Source: Hyphomicrobiaceae bacterium
Lineage (GTDB): Bacteria > Pseudomonadota > Alphaproteobacteria > Rhizobiales > HXMU1428-3
Direction: 5' to 3'
NCBI GenBank assembly: GCA_028285025.1
Contig: JANQQH010000284.1
Span: forward strand, 1 to 6,888
Length of the DNA stretch: 6,888 nucleotides
A program made the position numbers and the translations under genes. Every line of letters starts with the position of its first letter. Positions within the stretch are counted from its first letter, which is position 1. The notes under the pieces are model-generated. The model ran no database searches and was not told the origin of the DNA. It saw only the letters and a list, made by a program, of their open reading frames with translations. This document shows, one piece after another, positions 1 through 6,649 of the stretch.

Positions 1-172
1 ACCTTTAGCCTCAGTCTCTTTCTATAAAAAAATCATGCTCTTTTATTAGAAAAACCACGCAGGCGATCAGCTTTTTCGAAACCAGACCCTGTATCTATCG
101 CTGTTGCTGGGTTCTTGCAAGTGTTAATTGGTCAACTTTCAGGAAAATTAGTCACTTTTCTAACACTGCCTT

Positions 173-1231
173 TTAACCGCCAGTTACACTCATGTGGCGT
201 GAAACGGCTGGTTGGTTGCGTTCGCGGTCTATGATGAAGTCATGGCCCTTTGGTTTGCGGTCTATGGCTTCGCGTATGGCTTGTTTTAGGGGTTCATTGC
301 TTTCGCTGGCGCGTAATGGGCCTCGCAAATCTGCTCTGTCTTCTTGGCCCAAACACATAAAGAGTTGTCCGGTGCAGGTGACGCGGACGCGGTTGCAGCT
401 TTCGCAAAAATTATGGGTCATAGGTGTGATAAAGCCTAAACGGCCCCCTGTTTCGCTCACATCAACATAGCGCGCTGGCCCGGCTGTTTTGTAGGTATTG
501 GGTTGCAGCGTAAAGCGCTCGCTTAGCTTTTCTCTTACCTTGTTGAGGGGTAAATATTGATCCGTTCTGTCGCCATCAATGTCGCCTAAAGGCATGGTTT
601 CAATTAAGGTATAGTCCATCCCTTGCGTGTGAGCCCATTGCATCATAGAGGCTAGTTCATGTTCGTTAATGTCTTTTAGGGCAACTGTGTTGATTTTGAT
701 TTTTAGACCGGCCTTTTGGGCCGCTTTTATGCCATCCAAGACTTGGGACAAGCGTCCCCAGCGAGTGATGGCCTGAAACTTGTTTTCATCCAAAGTGTCT
801 AGAGAAACATTGACGCGCCTGACGCCGGTTGCATAGAGTTCATCGGCATATTTGGCCAGTTGGCTGCCATTGGTTGTCACGGTTATTTCTTCTAAAGCGC
901 CGCTGTCTAAATGGCGTGAAAGGCTTTGAAAAAGTTGTAAAATATTTTTGCGTACCAAAGGCTCCCCGCCGGTGATGCGCAGCTTTTTTACCCCAAGTGA
1001 GACAAAGCTTGTGCACAGCCTATCGAGCTCTTCTAAGGATAGTAATTCTTGTTTGGGCAAAAAGGTCATATTTTCTGCCATGCAATAAACACAGCGGAAA
1101 TCACAACGATCGGTTACAGAAATGCGCACGTAAGTCACTGCACGCTGAAAGGGGTCAATTAAAGTCTGTTGGGAATTTTGAGATGTCTCAAGATCGCCTA
1201 TGATACAGCCACCTGCTTGTTTGAGGCTCAT
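173..1231 (-). CDS. moaA: GTP 3',8-cyclase MoaA (molybdenum cofactor biosynthesis)
   Basis: Radical-SAM enzyme that, with MoaC, converts GTP to cyclic pyranopterin monophosphate, the first step of molybdenum cofactor synthesis in the cytoplasm. Counting from the chosen start (352 aa), the N-terminal 4Fe-4S cluster motif is C43-x3-C47-x2-C50, the SAM-binding ITGGEP lies at about 86-91, and the second, GTP-binding cluster uses C276, C279 and C293. The protein ends in the Gly-Gly tail needed by MoaA. All six cysteines sit 19 residues later than in E. coli MoaA, so this protein has a short N-terminal extension. I chose the ATG at 1231 because AAAGG lies 8 nt upstream. An in-frame GTG at 1252 would add 7 residues but has no ribosome-binding site. 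No other moa gene is in the window, and the gene is divergent from rlpA. Confidence 0.96.
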   Translation of the reverse strand: MSLKQAGGCIIGDLETSQNSQQTLIDPFQRAVTYVRISVTDRCDFRCVYCMAENMTFLPKQELLSLEELDRLCTSFVSLGVKKLRITGGEPLVRKNILQLFQSLSRHLDSGALEEITVTTNGSQLAKYADELYATGVRRVNVSLDTLDENKFQAITRWGRLSQVLDGIKAAQKAGLKIKINTVALKDINEHELASMMQWAHTQGMDYTLIETMPLGDIDGDRTDQYLPLNKVREKLSERFTLQPNTYKTAGPARYVDVSETGGRLGFITPMTHNFCESCNRVRVTCTGQLFMCLGQEDRADLRGPLRASESNEPLKQAIREAIDRKPKGHDFIIDRERNQPAVSRHMSVTGG

Positions 1232-1277
1232 TATTTCTACCTTTGGCAACACAATTCATTATCTTTATTATCCTTTA

Positions 1278-1306
1278 TTTTTAAAGGGTAAGTTGAGCTA
1301 TAGCAA
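1278..1306 (-). promoter_or_regulatory. Possible moaA promoter
   Basis: On the minus strand, TTGCTA (1306-1301) is followed after 17 nt by TAAAAA (1283-1278), leaving a leader of about 45 nt before the moaA ATG. The -10 matches the sigma-70 consensus at four of six bases. The region is very AT-rich, so chance matches are likely and this is only a candidate. The small inverted repeat CCTTTA/TAAAGG (1272-1287) overlaps its -10 side. Confidence 0.2.
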
Positions 1307-1358
1307 GGAAATACGGATTTATTGCATAATAAATGCGTAAAATGCACTTATTGGCCTG

Positions 1359-1406
1359 GCCATGTAGATAACATTTGATTTGAATCGCAGCTAAAAAATA
1401 CATGGC
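1359..1406. repeat. 8-bp inverted repeat with 32-nt spacer
   Basis: GCCATGTA (1359-1366) and TACATGGC (1399-1406) are perfect reverse complements separated by 32 nt of AT-rich sequence. The spacing is long for a single operator and there is no T-run, so it is neither an obvious binding site nor a terminator. Function unknown. Confidence 0.35.
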
Positions 1407-1494
1407 TTGTTTACGGATTAATAACGCCAATTTGCTAGATAGGACTGTATTGGAAGCAACTTAGTATTGCGTATGCTCCATCTTGTTCATGTGT

Positions 1495-1529
1495 ACCAAA
1501 AGTTTAGCATTTTATTGCTAACTTTTGGT
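1495..1529. repeat. Long hairpin upstream of rlpA
   Basis: The left arm ACCAAAAGTTTAGCA (1495-1509) and the right arm TGCTAACTTTTGGT (1516-1529) pair over 14 bp with one bulged T and a 6-nt loop TTTTAT. This is the strongest secondary structure in the moaA-rlpA gap. No T-run follows on either strand, which argues against an intrinsic terminator. It lies 57 bp before the rlpA ATG, so it could be in the rlpA leader or be a protein-binding site. Confidence 0.55.
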
Positions 1530-1586
1530 GCTCCTTACTCTGGTCATATTCAATGCTAATGGTGGTATTTTAAGGAAGCAGGCCAG

Positions 1587-2228
1587 ATGAATTTACGAAA
1601 CGCCCCCCAAGAGCTGTTATTACCTTTGACATTTTTTGTCTCAATCATTGTTATTGCGAGTGTTTTATCAGCTTGTTCTTCTTCTATTAGCTTGTTTAAA
1701 AGCAAAAAAGCTCAATATAGCCCACGGGTGGTTAAACTGGGTCAAACCGTGCCTAAAGGGGGCGGGGTTTATAAGGTGGGCAAACCTTATCAGGTGGCTG
1801 GAGCTTGGTATACGCCGCGTGAAAATCCATATTATGATCGGCGCGGTATAGCCTCTTGGTATGGTGAGGATTTTCATGGGCGGCGCACTGCTAATGGTGA
1901 AGTTTATGATATGTACGCGCTGAGTGCAGCTCATCCGACTTTGCCGTTGCCAAGTTATGTTGAGGTCACCAATATTCGCAATGGGCGTTCAATGGTTGTT
2001 CGTGTGAATGACCGGGGGCCCTATAAACATGGTCGTGTTATTGATTTGTCGAAAAAAGTGGCGCAATTGCTTGATTTTTATAGAACCGGGACAACCCCTG
2101 TGAGGGTGCGTTATTTAGGCCGTGCACCTTTGGATGGTAATGATCGCTATGAGCAAGAGGCTTTGCGGGCCCAGCCTTGGTACCGTAATCAATTTGCAGT
2201 GCAAAGGCGTTCCAATCGCTGGTTTTGA
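1587..2228 (+). CDS. rlpA: RlpA family lipoprotein (septal ring lytic transglycosylase type)
   Basis: 213-aa predicted lipoprotein. The N-terminus has a hydrophobic stretch (about residues 10-29) ending in the lipobox LSAC, so C30 would be lipidated and the protein anchored in the envelope. The double-psi beta-barrel domain spans about residues 86-178, beginning with RRGIASWYGEDFHG and containing TANGE, AAHPTLPLPS and VRVNDRGP. E105, D108 and H116 have the same spacing as the catalytic E120, D123 and H131 of Pseudomonas aeruginosa RlpA, which cleaves peptidoglycan glycan strands lacking stem peptides. Unlike longer RlpA proteins it has no C-terminal SPOR domain; only about 35 residues follow the barrel and they are rich in Arg and aromatic residues. 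AAGGA lies 10 nt before the ATG. Lytic activity is inferred from the conserved residues; not all family members have been shown to be active. Confidence 0.93.
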   Translation: MNLRNAPQELLLPLTFFVSIIVIASVLSACSSSISLFKSKKAQYSPRVVKLGQTVPKGGGVYKVGKPYQVAGAWYTPRENPYYDRRGIASWYGEDFHGRRTANGEVYDMYALSAAHPTLPLPSYVEVTNIRNGRSMVVRVNDRGPYKHGRVIDLSKKVAQLLDFYRTGTTPVRVRYLGRAPLDGNDRYEQEALRAQPWYRNQFAVQRRSNRWF

Positions 2229-2319
2229 ACTTTTTTACCGATATTGGAGTTTCAAGATTAGAGCGTCAGTTTTTTATGCAATGATTGATGATCTATTTTA
2301 GTTTTTTATCCTAAGGCCG

Positions 2320-2356
2320 TGATCAGGTGTTTTCCCGATCAAATCTAAATTTTGAT
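2320..2356 (+). terminator. Possible weak rlpA terminator
   Basis: TGATCAGG (2320-2327) and CCCGATCA (2334-2341) pair with one mismatch around a TGTTTT loop. An overlapping alternative stem, ATCAAA (2338-2343) with TTTGAT (2351-2356), is followed by TTTTA. The two stems are mutually exclusive because they share 2338-2341. The site is about 90 nt after the rlpA stop, has a low-GC stem and only a short T-run, so termination is uncertain. Confidence 0.25.
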
Positions 2357-2476
2357 TTTAGAGTGGGGGCTATTGTGGTGTTTGCCGCAATGGTACTTAG
2401 AAGGTTGCCAGCAGTTAATTTATGAGTCTGGGTGCTGGTCGTTATACTTGTTGTCATTTTGCTTATTTCTTTCAGT

Positions 2477-2509
2477 TTGAAAAAATTGACCTATATTTAT
2501 GCTTAAGCA
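2477..2509 (+). promoter_or_regulatory. Candidate promoter with palindrome before the dehydrogenase operon
   Basis: TTGAAA (2477-2482) is followed after 17 nt by TGCTTA (2500-2505), a poor -10 match. That -10 is the first half of a perfect 10-bp palindrome TGCTTAAGCA (2500-2509), positioned 23 bp before the ATG. A palindrome on a -10 is a typical place for a repressor to bind, but no regulator gene is in the window. The -35 is plausible; the assignment as a whole is weak. Confidence 0.25.
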
Positions 2510-2532
2510 TTGGCGATCAAAGGGGGAGAAAC

Positions 2533-3540
2533 ATGAAAGCTATTGGATATAACCAGCCAGGACCGATCACTGCCCCTGAGGCTTTGGTTGCATTTGAAAC
2601 AGAGGCGCCCCAATTAAACCAGCATGATTTGTTGGTCAAAGTCATGGGGATTTCAGTTAATCCTGTTGATACCAAAGTGCGTATGAATTTTCCCGTTGAG
2701 AATGGGCCCAAAATCATTGGATATGATGCAGCCGGTGTGGTGCAAGCTGTGGGCAGCGGGGTGAGTAAGTTTAAAGTGGGAGATGAGGTGTTCTATTCTG
2801 GAGATATCTCGCGCCCTGGCACCAATTGCGAGCTGCATGCGATAGATGAGCGCATTGTTGGTAAAAAACCAACGTCTTTAGGGTTTGCAGAAGCGGCTGG
2901 CTTTCCTTTAACTTCCATTACAGCATGGGAACTTTTGTTTGATTGCCTCAAAGTGACAGAAGGAGGCGAGCAAGGTGAGAGTCTGTTGATCATTGGTGGG
3001 GCTGGCGGGGTTGGTTCCATTTTGATTCAATTGGCGAAAAAACTCACCCAACTGACTGTCATTGCCACAGCTTCGCGGCCTGAGACCACGCAATGGGTTA
3101 AAAAAATGGGTGCTGATCATGTGGTTAATCATCGTGAGCCTTTGGTGGACCAGATGAAAGCCCTTGGGCCCGCGCCGCGTTATGTGGCCGCCCTTACGGG
3201 AACGCAGGAGCATTTCCCAGCCATTCTTGAGTTGGTTCAACCGCGAGGCTCGATTGCTTTGATTGATGACCCGGCAACGTTGGATATTAAGCCTGGTAAG
3301 CCTAAAGCTTTGAGTTTTAGCTGGGAATATATGTTTGCCCGCCCTATGTATGACATGGCTGATATTGAGGTGCAGCATGAAATTCTTACCCGTGTGTCAG
3401 AGATGATTGATGATGGCGCTTTGATTTCGACCGTGACGAATAATCTTGGCCCCTTGAGTGTTGAGACTTTGATAGAGGCCCATATTCAACAAGAAAGTGG
3501 CGGCGTTATTGGCAAGAATGTACTTGATGGGTTTGCTTAA
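2533..3540 (+). CDS. Zinc-independent alcohol dehydrogenase / quinone reductase-like MDR protein
   Basis: 335-aa cytoplasmic medium-chain dehydrogenase/reductase, most like the 'zinc-binding alcohol dehydrogenase family' related to NADPH:quinone oxidoreductase. The N-terminal GroES-like domain (about 1-125) carries [10 protein letters not shown] at 41-50 and [12 protein letters not shown] at 63-74. The Rossmann domain carries the dinucleotide motif GGAGGVGS at 155-162. There are only two cysteines (C99, C138) and neither is in a catalytic or structural zinc site, so the enzyme should be zinc-independent despite the family name. The substrate is unknown; relatives reduce quinones or enones. 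The start at 2533 is supported by the strong AGGGGGAG ribosome-binding site 4-11 nt upstream and by family alignment; the frame is open back to 2422 but that extension looks non-coding. It is probably co-transcribed with the short-chain dehydrogenase 43 bp downstream. Confidence 0.88.
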   Translation: MKAIGYNQPGPITAPEALVAFETEAPQLNQHDLLVKVMGISVNPVDTKVRMNFPVENGPKIIGYDAAGVVQAVGSGVSKFKVGDEVFYSGDISRPGTNCELHAIDERIVGKKPTSLGFAEAAGFPLTSITAWELLFDCLKVTEGGEQGESLLIIGGAGGVGSILIQLAKKLTQLTVIATASRPETTQWVKKMGADHVVNHREPLVDQMKALGPAPRYVAALTGTQEHFPAILELVQPRGSIALIDDPATLDIKPGKPKALSFSWEYMFARPMYDMADIEVQHEILTRVSEMIDDGALISTVTNNLGPLSVETLIEAHIQQESGGVIGKNVLDGFA

Positions 3541-3583
3541 AAAAGGTGTTTGTTTCTCTGGGTAAAATAGAAAAGAGAAAAAT

Positions 3584-4390
3584 ATGTCAAAAACGATTTT
3601 GATTACGGGGGGCACTGATGGTATTGGGCTGGCAACCGCACAAATGTTTGCATCTGACGGGCATAAGATTTTGCTGCATGGTCGAAATTCTGCAAAGTTG
3701 GACGAGGTAGAAAAAGCGCTGGCTGCTTTGCCTGGTGCTGGGACAATCGAAACTTATATGGCTGACCTGTCTGATCTTAAACAGGTTGAAGCGTTGGCAA
3801 AAGCTGTGTGCGCCAACCATAAAAACCTTGATGTTCTTATTAATAACGCCGGTGTTTATACCACGCCAAATGCTATAACATCTGATGGGTTTGATGTTCG
3901 TTTTATGGTCAATACCATTGCTCCCTTTTTGCTCACACAAAAATTATTACCCTTGATGGGGGCAACCGGGCGGGTGGTCAACCTTTCATCAGCGGCGCAA
4001 TCAAGTGTTAATCTGAATGCTTTGGCTGGCAAGCAGGGGCTCTCGGATGGGGAAGCGTATGCGCAAAGTAAATTGGCGATCACTATGTGGTCACGCGTTT
4101 TAGGACTTCAATTGGGAGGGCATGGTCCGCTCATCGTTGCGGTCAATCCTGGCTCAATGCTTGGCAGCAAAATGGTCCAAGATGCGTTTGGCGTGGCTGG
4201 CGGTGATATTGGTATTGGGGCTGATATTTTATACCGGGCAGCCCTTTCTGATGAGTTTGCCCACGCCTCGGCTCAGTATTTTGATAATGATAGCGGCCAG
4301 TTTGCCTCCCCGCATCTAGATGCGCTTGATGCGCATAAATCTCAGCATGTTGTTGAGTTGATTGAGGCTATTTTGGCTCAAAATGAATAA
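3584..4390 (+). CDS. Short-chain dehydrogenase/reductase (classical SDR)
   Basis: 268-aa cytoplasmic Rossmann-fold oxidoreductase. Visible motifs in order: nucleotide-binding TGGTDGIG (8-15), HGRN with R34 suggesting preference for NADP(H), ADLSD (60-64), NNAG (87-90), N110, the catalytic Ser in NLSSA (S135 or S136), and the catalytic YAQSK (Y159, K163), followed by NPGSM (188-192). The length is usual for classical SDRs, and the overall pattern resembles the retinol dehydrogenase/WWOX-like branch. The substrate cannot be told from sequence. A purine-rich AAGAGAAA precedes the ATG. The gene follows the MDR dehydrogenase by 43 bp on the same strand, which suggests one operon, perhaps handling carbonyl compounds or quinones (inference). 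It converges with btaB, with 23 bp between the stop codons. Confidence 0.92.
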   Translation: MSKTILITGGTDGIGLATAQMFASDGHKILLHGRNSAKLDEVEKALAALPGAGTIETYMADLSDLKQVEALAKAVCANHKNLDVLINNAGVYTTPNAITSDGFDVRFMVNTIAPFLLTQKLLPLMGATGRVVNLSSAAQSSVNLNALAGKQGLSDGEAYAQSKLAITMWSRVLGLQLGGHGPLIVAVNPGSMLGSKMVQDAFGVAGGDIGIGADILYRAALSDEFAHASAQYFDNDSGQFASPHLDALDAHKSQHVVELIEAILAQNE

Positions 4391-4405
4391 GATCTTGGCA
4401 AGATC
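4391..4405. terminator. Hairpin between convergent genes, possible bidirectional terminator
   Basis: GATCTTGGCAAGATC pairs as GATCTT/AAGATC with a GGC loop, starting immediately after the SDR stop codon and lying within the 23-bp gap to the btaB stop. Its position suits a shared terminator for both convergent transcripts. The stem is short and neither side has a clean T-run (ATATAAGTTT on the plus side), so efficiency is doubtful. Confidence 0.4.
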
Positions 4406-4413
4406 ATATAAGT

Positions 4414-5100
4414 TTATTCTGCCAAAGTGTTTTTGGTGATCACGCAATAAAGGCTGTAATTTTTGTAAAGCTGTTTAATTTCAACGTCATGACCAGCTTT
4501 ATGGGCAATCTCTTTGACTTGTTCTGCCATGTTTTCAATCGGGGTTACGTGAAACGCGCGCAGCCAACGATAAAGCAGAGTTTTAAAACTTTTAGGTAAG
4601 TGGTTGCATGACCCAAAATCTACAATATGAATTTGTCCACGTGCGTTTAATAGATCTTGCGCATGTTCTAAAACATCGCGCCAACGAGGGATCATGGAAA
4701 GGGAAAAAGAAATAAAAATCCGATCAAAACCGTCAACGCCAAAAGCGGTTTTGCTGTTGAAAGTTGTGGCATCCCCTTTTGCTAAATGTACACGATCTTT
4801 TAAATCGGCTTTGTAGATTGAGTTTCCTGCTGTTTTGAGCATTTGTGTTGATATGTCGAGCCCAAAAAAAGTCGCGTTAGGGTACGTTTTGGCGGCCAAA
4901 ACAAGATTGCGGCCGGTGCCACAGCCAAGTTCTAACACTTTGCCGTTAGATGGAGGCTGTAGACCAGCAATAAGGTCATCACGTCCAAGCAAATAATATT
5001 TGCGGCTGGCATCATAAATAAAGCGTTGATGTTTATAAATGTGGTCCATCAGATGTGGAGGATTTGAAAGCTGAGAACTTGCAAATTCTGACTGCGTCAT
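4414..5100 (-). CDS. btaB: BtaB, SAM-dependent N-methyltransferase of betaine lipid synthesis
   Basis: 228-aa class I SAM-dependent methyltransferase. Motif I is VLELGCGTGRN (55-65), the acidic residue binding the ribose of SAM is D82 in FGLDIS, and GD at 109-110 and SFSLSMIP (131-138) mark later motifs. In bacteria with btaAB, BtaB adds three methyl groups to diacylglyceryl-homoserine to give the betaine lipid diacylglyceryl-N,N,N-trimethylhomoserine (DGTS), at the inner face of the membrane. By sequence alone it could pass as a generic methyltransferase; the specific call rests on its place 54 bp downstream of btaA on the same strand, the order known from Rhodobacter sphaeroides and Sinorhizobium meliloti. 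AAGGAG lies 8 nt before the ATG. No membrane segment is evident. Confidence 0.9.
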   Translation of the reverse strand: MTQSEFASSQLSNPPHLMDHIYKHQRFIYDASRKYYLLGRDDLIAGLQPPSNGKVLELGCGTGRNLVLAAKTYPNATFFGLDISTQMLKTAGNSIYKADLKDRVHLAKGDATTFNSKTAFGVDGFDRIFISFSLSMIPRWRDVLEHAQDLLNARGQIHIVDFGSCNHLPKSFKTLLYRWLRAFHVTPIENMAEQVKEIAHKAGHDVEIKQLYKNYSLYCVITKNTLAE

Positions 5101-5154
5101 GATGGTCTCTCCTTAAAAGCTGTAAACGGTTTATCAAAAATGCGAACCGCTAAT

Positions 5155-6423
5155 CTAACCGTTAAACTCATAAATATGAAAACCCCCATAAATGGCTGAG
5201 CGGTCTTTTTTGTTCAACTCTTGAGATAGGTTTTTATGATATGTCCAACGCGATAAGGTTTCCTCTTTAACCCGGCCTGGCAAGATGCTTTCAAATCCGG
5301 CTGTGCGAAAAATAACACGTGCTTTGGGGGCGGCTGCTTGGGTAATGGCTTGCCATAAATCATTTAAGGTTTCGTCATCCATCCAGTCTTGGGCATCAAG
5401 CAGGACCACGCGGTCAACACTGTTCTTGGCTTGAGCGCGCAATTTGTCTGTAATGGAGGTTTGGTGAACGCTTACCTTTTGCGTTTGGCTTGAAATGGTC
5501 TCAAAATAGCGTTCTTGCAAATAAGGGGGCAAGGCATTTTGCCCGGTTCCGCCATAATGGCGACCAAAAGCTTGCCAGGCAAAATAGTTCTCATTGATGT
5601 CAAAGTCACAGCACAGCTTGGCTAAGCGGTCACGCAATACTTGGTGCATGTTACCATCAGCGCAAGCAGCTAGTGCTTCATATTGGGCAGGCGGTATGCC
5701 AAGGCCATAAAGCGAGCTTGGGTGTGAGGTGAGCCATTTGATTAATTTTTTATCGAGTAGGGGCGCAAGCTTGGTTTCAAAAAAATCAATTTGCTCTTGC
5801 CTGGTTTTGGCCTCTAGCAATTGAGAAAAATCGAGCTTGTAGCGTTTGGCAACTTTATGGCACAGGCCAATAAAGCGGCCTAAAAGACCATGATGATATA
5901 TGTTACCTGTTAAATAACGCGTCCGGTTGCGCATACTGGCATCGCGTCCTTGCCAATATCTTTGGCTAGAGGTGTCTAAATATGGTTTGATGTCTTGTTC
6001 ATAAAGGGCTTTGTTTTCAGGGCGCTGTGGGACAGCAAAAAGGCTGTAAAAAGTTTTCCAATCAGGTAGATATTTGGCTGCGCACAATTTGGTGCGGGTG
6101 AGTGCTACATGGGCGCGGTTTAAATCAACAGCGGTGATTTTACCTGGATTGGCTGTGAGATAGCTCACGACATTACAACCCCCAGAGGCAATGGTGATAA
6201 TGTGATGGTGAGGTTTGATCGCCATGGCCTCTAGATCGACCAGCGGGTCTTCCCAAATTTGAGAATAGACAAGCCCTGAGAACAATTGAGCAAAGACCTG
6301 TTCTGATAAGCCTTTTTCTTTAAACATTTTGCTGCGCCGCACAGCTTGTTTGATTAATTTGGCGCGCATTGGTTTTTCTTGGACAGGTTTTTCAGCTGCT
6401 ATGCTGGCTAGGCGTGATGTCAC
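5155..6423 (-). CDS. btaA: BtaA, SAM:diacylglycerol 3-amino-3-carboxypropyltransferase
   Basis: 422-aa protein of the DUF3419/BtaA family, close to the usual length of about 410 aa. It transfers the 3-amino-3-carboxypropyl group of S-adenosylmethionine to diacylglycerol, giving diacylglyceryl-homoserine, the first committed step to DGTS. Family marks include SGLVYSQIWEDPLVDLEA (49-66), the SAM-binding ASGGCNVVSYL (79-89) followed by AVDLNRAH (98-105), the glycine-rich HYGGTGQNALPPYL (289-302), VVLLDAQDWMDD (339-350) and RVIFRTAG (369-376). The start is a GTG at 6423, with AAGGGA 7 nt upstream; the next methionine (residue 19) would remove a basic leader. It is the first gene of a btaA-btaB operon and has a Pho box upstream, so induction by phosphate limitation is expected. 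The basic N-terminus may help membrane contact (inference). Confidence 0.95.
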   Translation of the reverse strand: MTSRLASIAAEKPVQEKPMRAKLIKQAVRRSKMFKEKGLSEQVFAQLFSGLVYSQIWEDPLVDLEAMAIKPHHHIITIASGGCNVVSYLTANPGKITAVDLNRAHVALTRTKLCAAKYLPDWKTFYSLFAVPQRPENKALYEQDIKPYLDTSSQRYWQGRDASMRNRTRYLTGNIYHHGLLGRFIGLCHKVAKRYKLDFSQLLEAKTRQEQIDFFETKLAPLLDKKLIKWLTSHPSSLYGLGIPPAQYEALAACADGNMHQVLRDRLAKLCCDFDINENYFAWQAFGRHYGGTGQNALPPYLQERYFETISSQTQKVSVHQTSITDKLRAQAKNSVDRVVLLDAQDWMDDETLNDLWQAITQAAAPKARVIFRTAGFESILPGRVKEETLSRWTYHKNLSQELNKKDRSAIYGGFHIYEFNG

Positions 6424-6491
6424 GAGGCGGTCCCTTATGTTTTAAGGCTTTTACGTCTTTCTTGTTCAAGTTGCCTGGCTAACAAACCCCC

Positions 6492-6509
6492 ATGACAGTG
6501 AGATGACAT
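6492..6509 (-). promoter_or_regulatory. Pho box (PhoB-binding site) upstream of btaA
   Basis: On the minus strand the site reads ATGTCAT-CTCA-CTGTCAT: two 7-bp direct repeats separated by 4 bp, the layout of the PhoB box (consensus CTGTCAT-N4-CTGTCAT). The second heptamer is a perfect match and the first differs only at its first base. It points toward btaA and ends 68 bp before the GTG start. No strong -10 is visible at the expected distance (about 10 nt further, near 6481-6476), which fits an activator-dependent promoter but leaves the transcription start unplaced. PhoB control of btaAB is established in Sinorhizobium meliloti; here it is inferred from the site. Confidence 0.8.
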
Positions 6510-6572
6510 TGTTATATCAAAAAAAGCATATAAAACGTGCTTGTTATCCTGCTGTTTTGGGCTTTCTTGGTC

Positions 6573-6600
6573 TTGATTTCTTTTAGGGCTTTGACATTAT
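6573..6600 (+). promoter_or_regulatory. Possible promoter of the D,D-carboxypeptidase gene
   Basis: TTGATT (6573-6578) is followed after 16 nt by CATTAT (6595-6600), which matches the sigma-70 -10 at four of six bases, about 50 nt before the TTG start. A better -35 (TTGACA, 6591-6596) lies further right but has no -10 at suitable spacing. Low confidence. Confidence 0.2.
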
Positions 6601-6649
6601 GGCAAAACAAATGGTTTGAGGATAAAATAGCAATTAAAGGGGACCAGTT

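Larger units (their letters stand above)
1232..1586. other. Divergent intergenic region moaA/rlpA
   Basis: This 355-bp AT-rich gap must hold the promoters of both moaA (leftward) and rlpA (rightward). I see no convincing small ORF, tRNA or recognisable riboswitch. It contains four inverted repeats: CCTTTA/TAAAGG at 1272-1287, ATTTATT/AATAAAT around GCAT at 1317-1334, GCCATGTA/TACATGGC at 1359-1406, and a long hairpin at 1495-1529. The ribosome-binding site of rlpA (AAGGA) lies at its right end, 10 nt before the ATG. Confidence 0.5.
2229..2532. other. Intergenic region between rlpA and the dehydrogenase pair
   Basis: This 304-bp gap holds no gene I can support. The reading frame of the downstream dehydrogenase stays open back to an ATG at 2422, but the extra 37 residues (rich in Cys, Tyr and Phe) precede the conserved start of the family and lack a ribosome-binding site. 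The first half contains an imperfect hairpin that may end rlpA transcription. The second half contains a candidate promoter and the palindrome TGCTTAAGCA just before the dehydrogenase gene. Confidence 0.5.

Noticed and set aside
1..172. Possible gene end or small ORF left of moaA
   Set aside because: One plus-strand frame is open from about position 28 but has no ATG start or ribosome-binding site, and it continues into moaA antisense. The 7-bp inverted repeat AGTGTTA/TAACACT (120-167) has a long loop and no T-run, so it was not called a terminator.
192..470. Plus-strand open frame of 92 codons
   Set aside because: It lies wholly inside moaA on the other strand and shows no domain or ribosome-binding site.
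1375..1388. Possible FNR/FnrL site TTGAT-TTGA-ATCGC upstream of moaA
   Set aside because: Only the left half matches; the right half lacks the required TCAA, and it lies about 145 bp from the moaA start. Chance is likely in AT-rich DNA.
2452..2470. TTGTCAT-TTTG-CTTATTT as a second Pho box before the MDR dehydrogenase
   Set aside because: The first heptamer is close to consensus but the second matches at only three of seven positions, so there is no direct repeat.
2422..2532. A 37-residue N-terminal extension of the MDR dehydrogenase starting at ATG 2422
   Set aside because: It has no ribosome-binding site, its composition is unlike the protein, it covers the likely promoter, and the conserved family start [10 protein letters not shown] has a strong ribosome-binding site at 2533.
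2908..3378. Minus-strand open frame of 156 codons
   Set aside because: It is antisense to the dehydrogenase, whose protein matches its family throughout; the antisense product has no recognisable motif.
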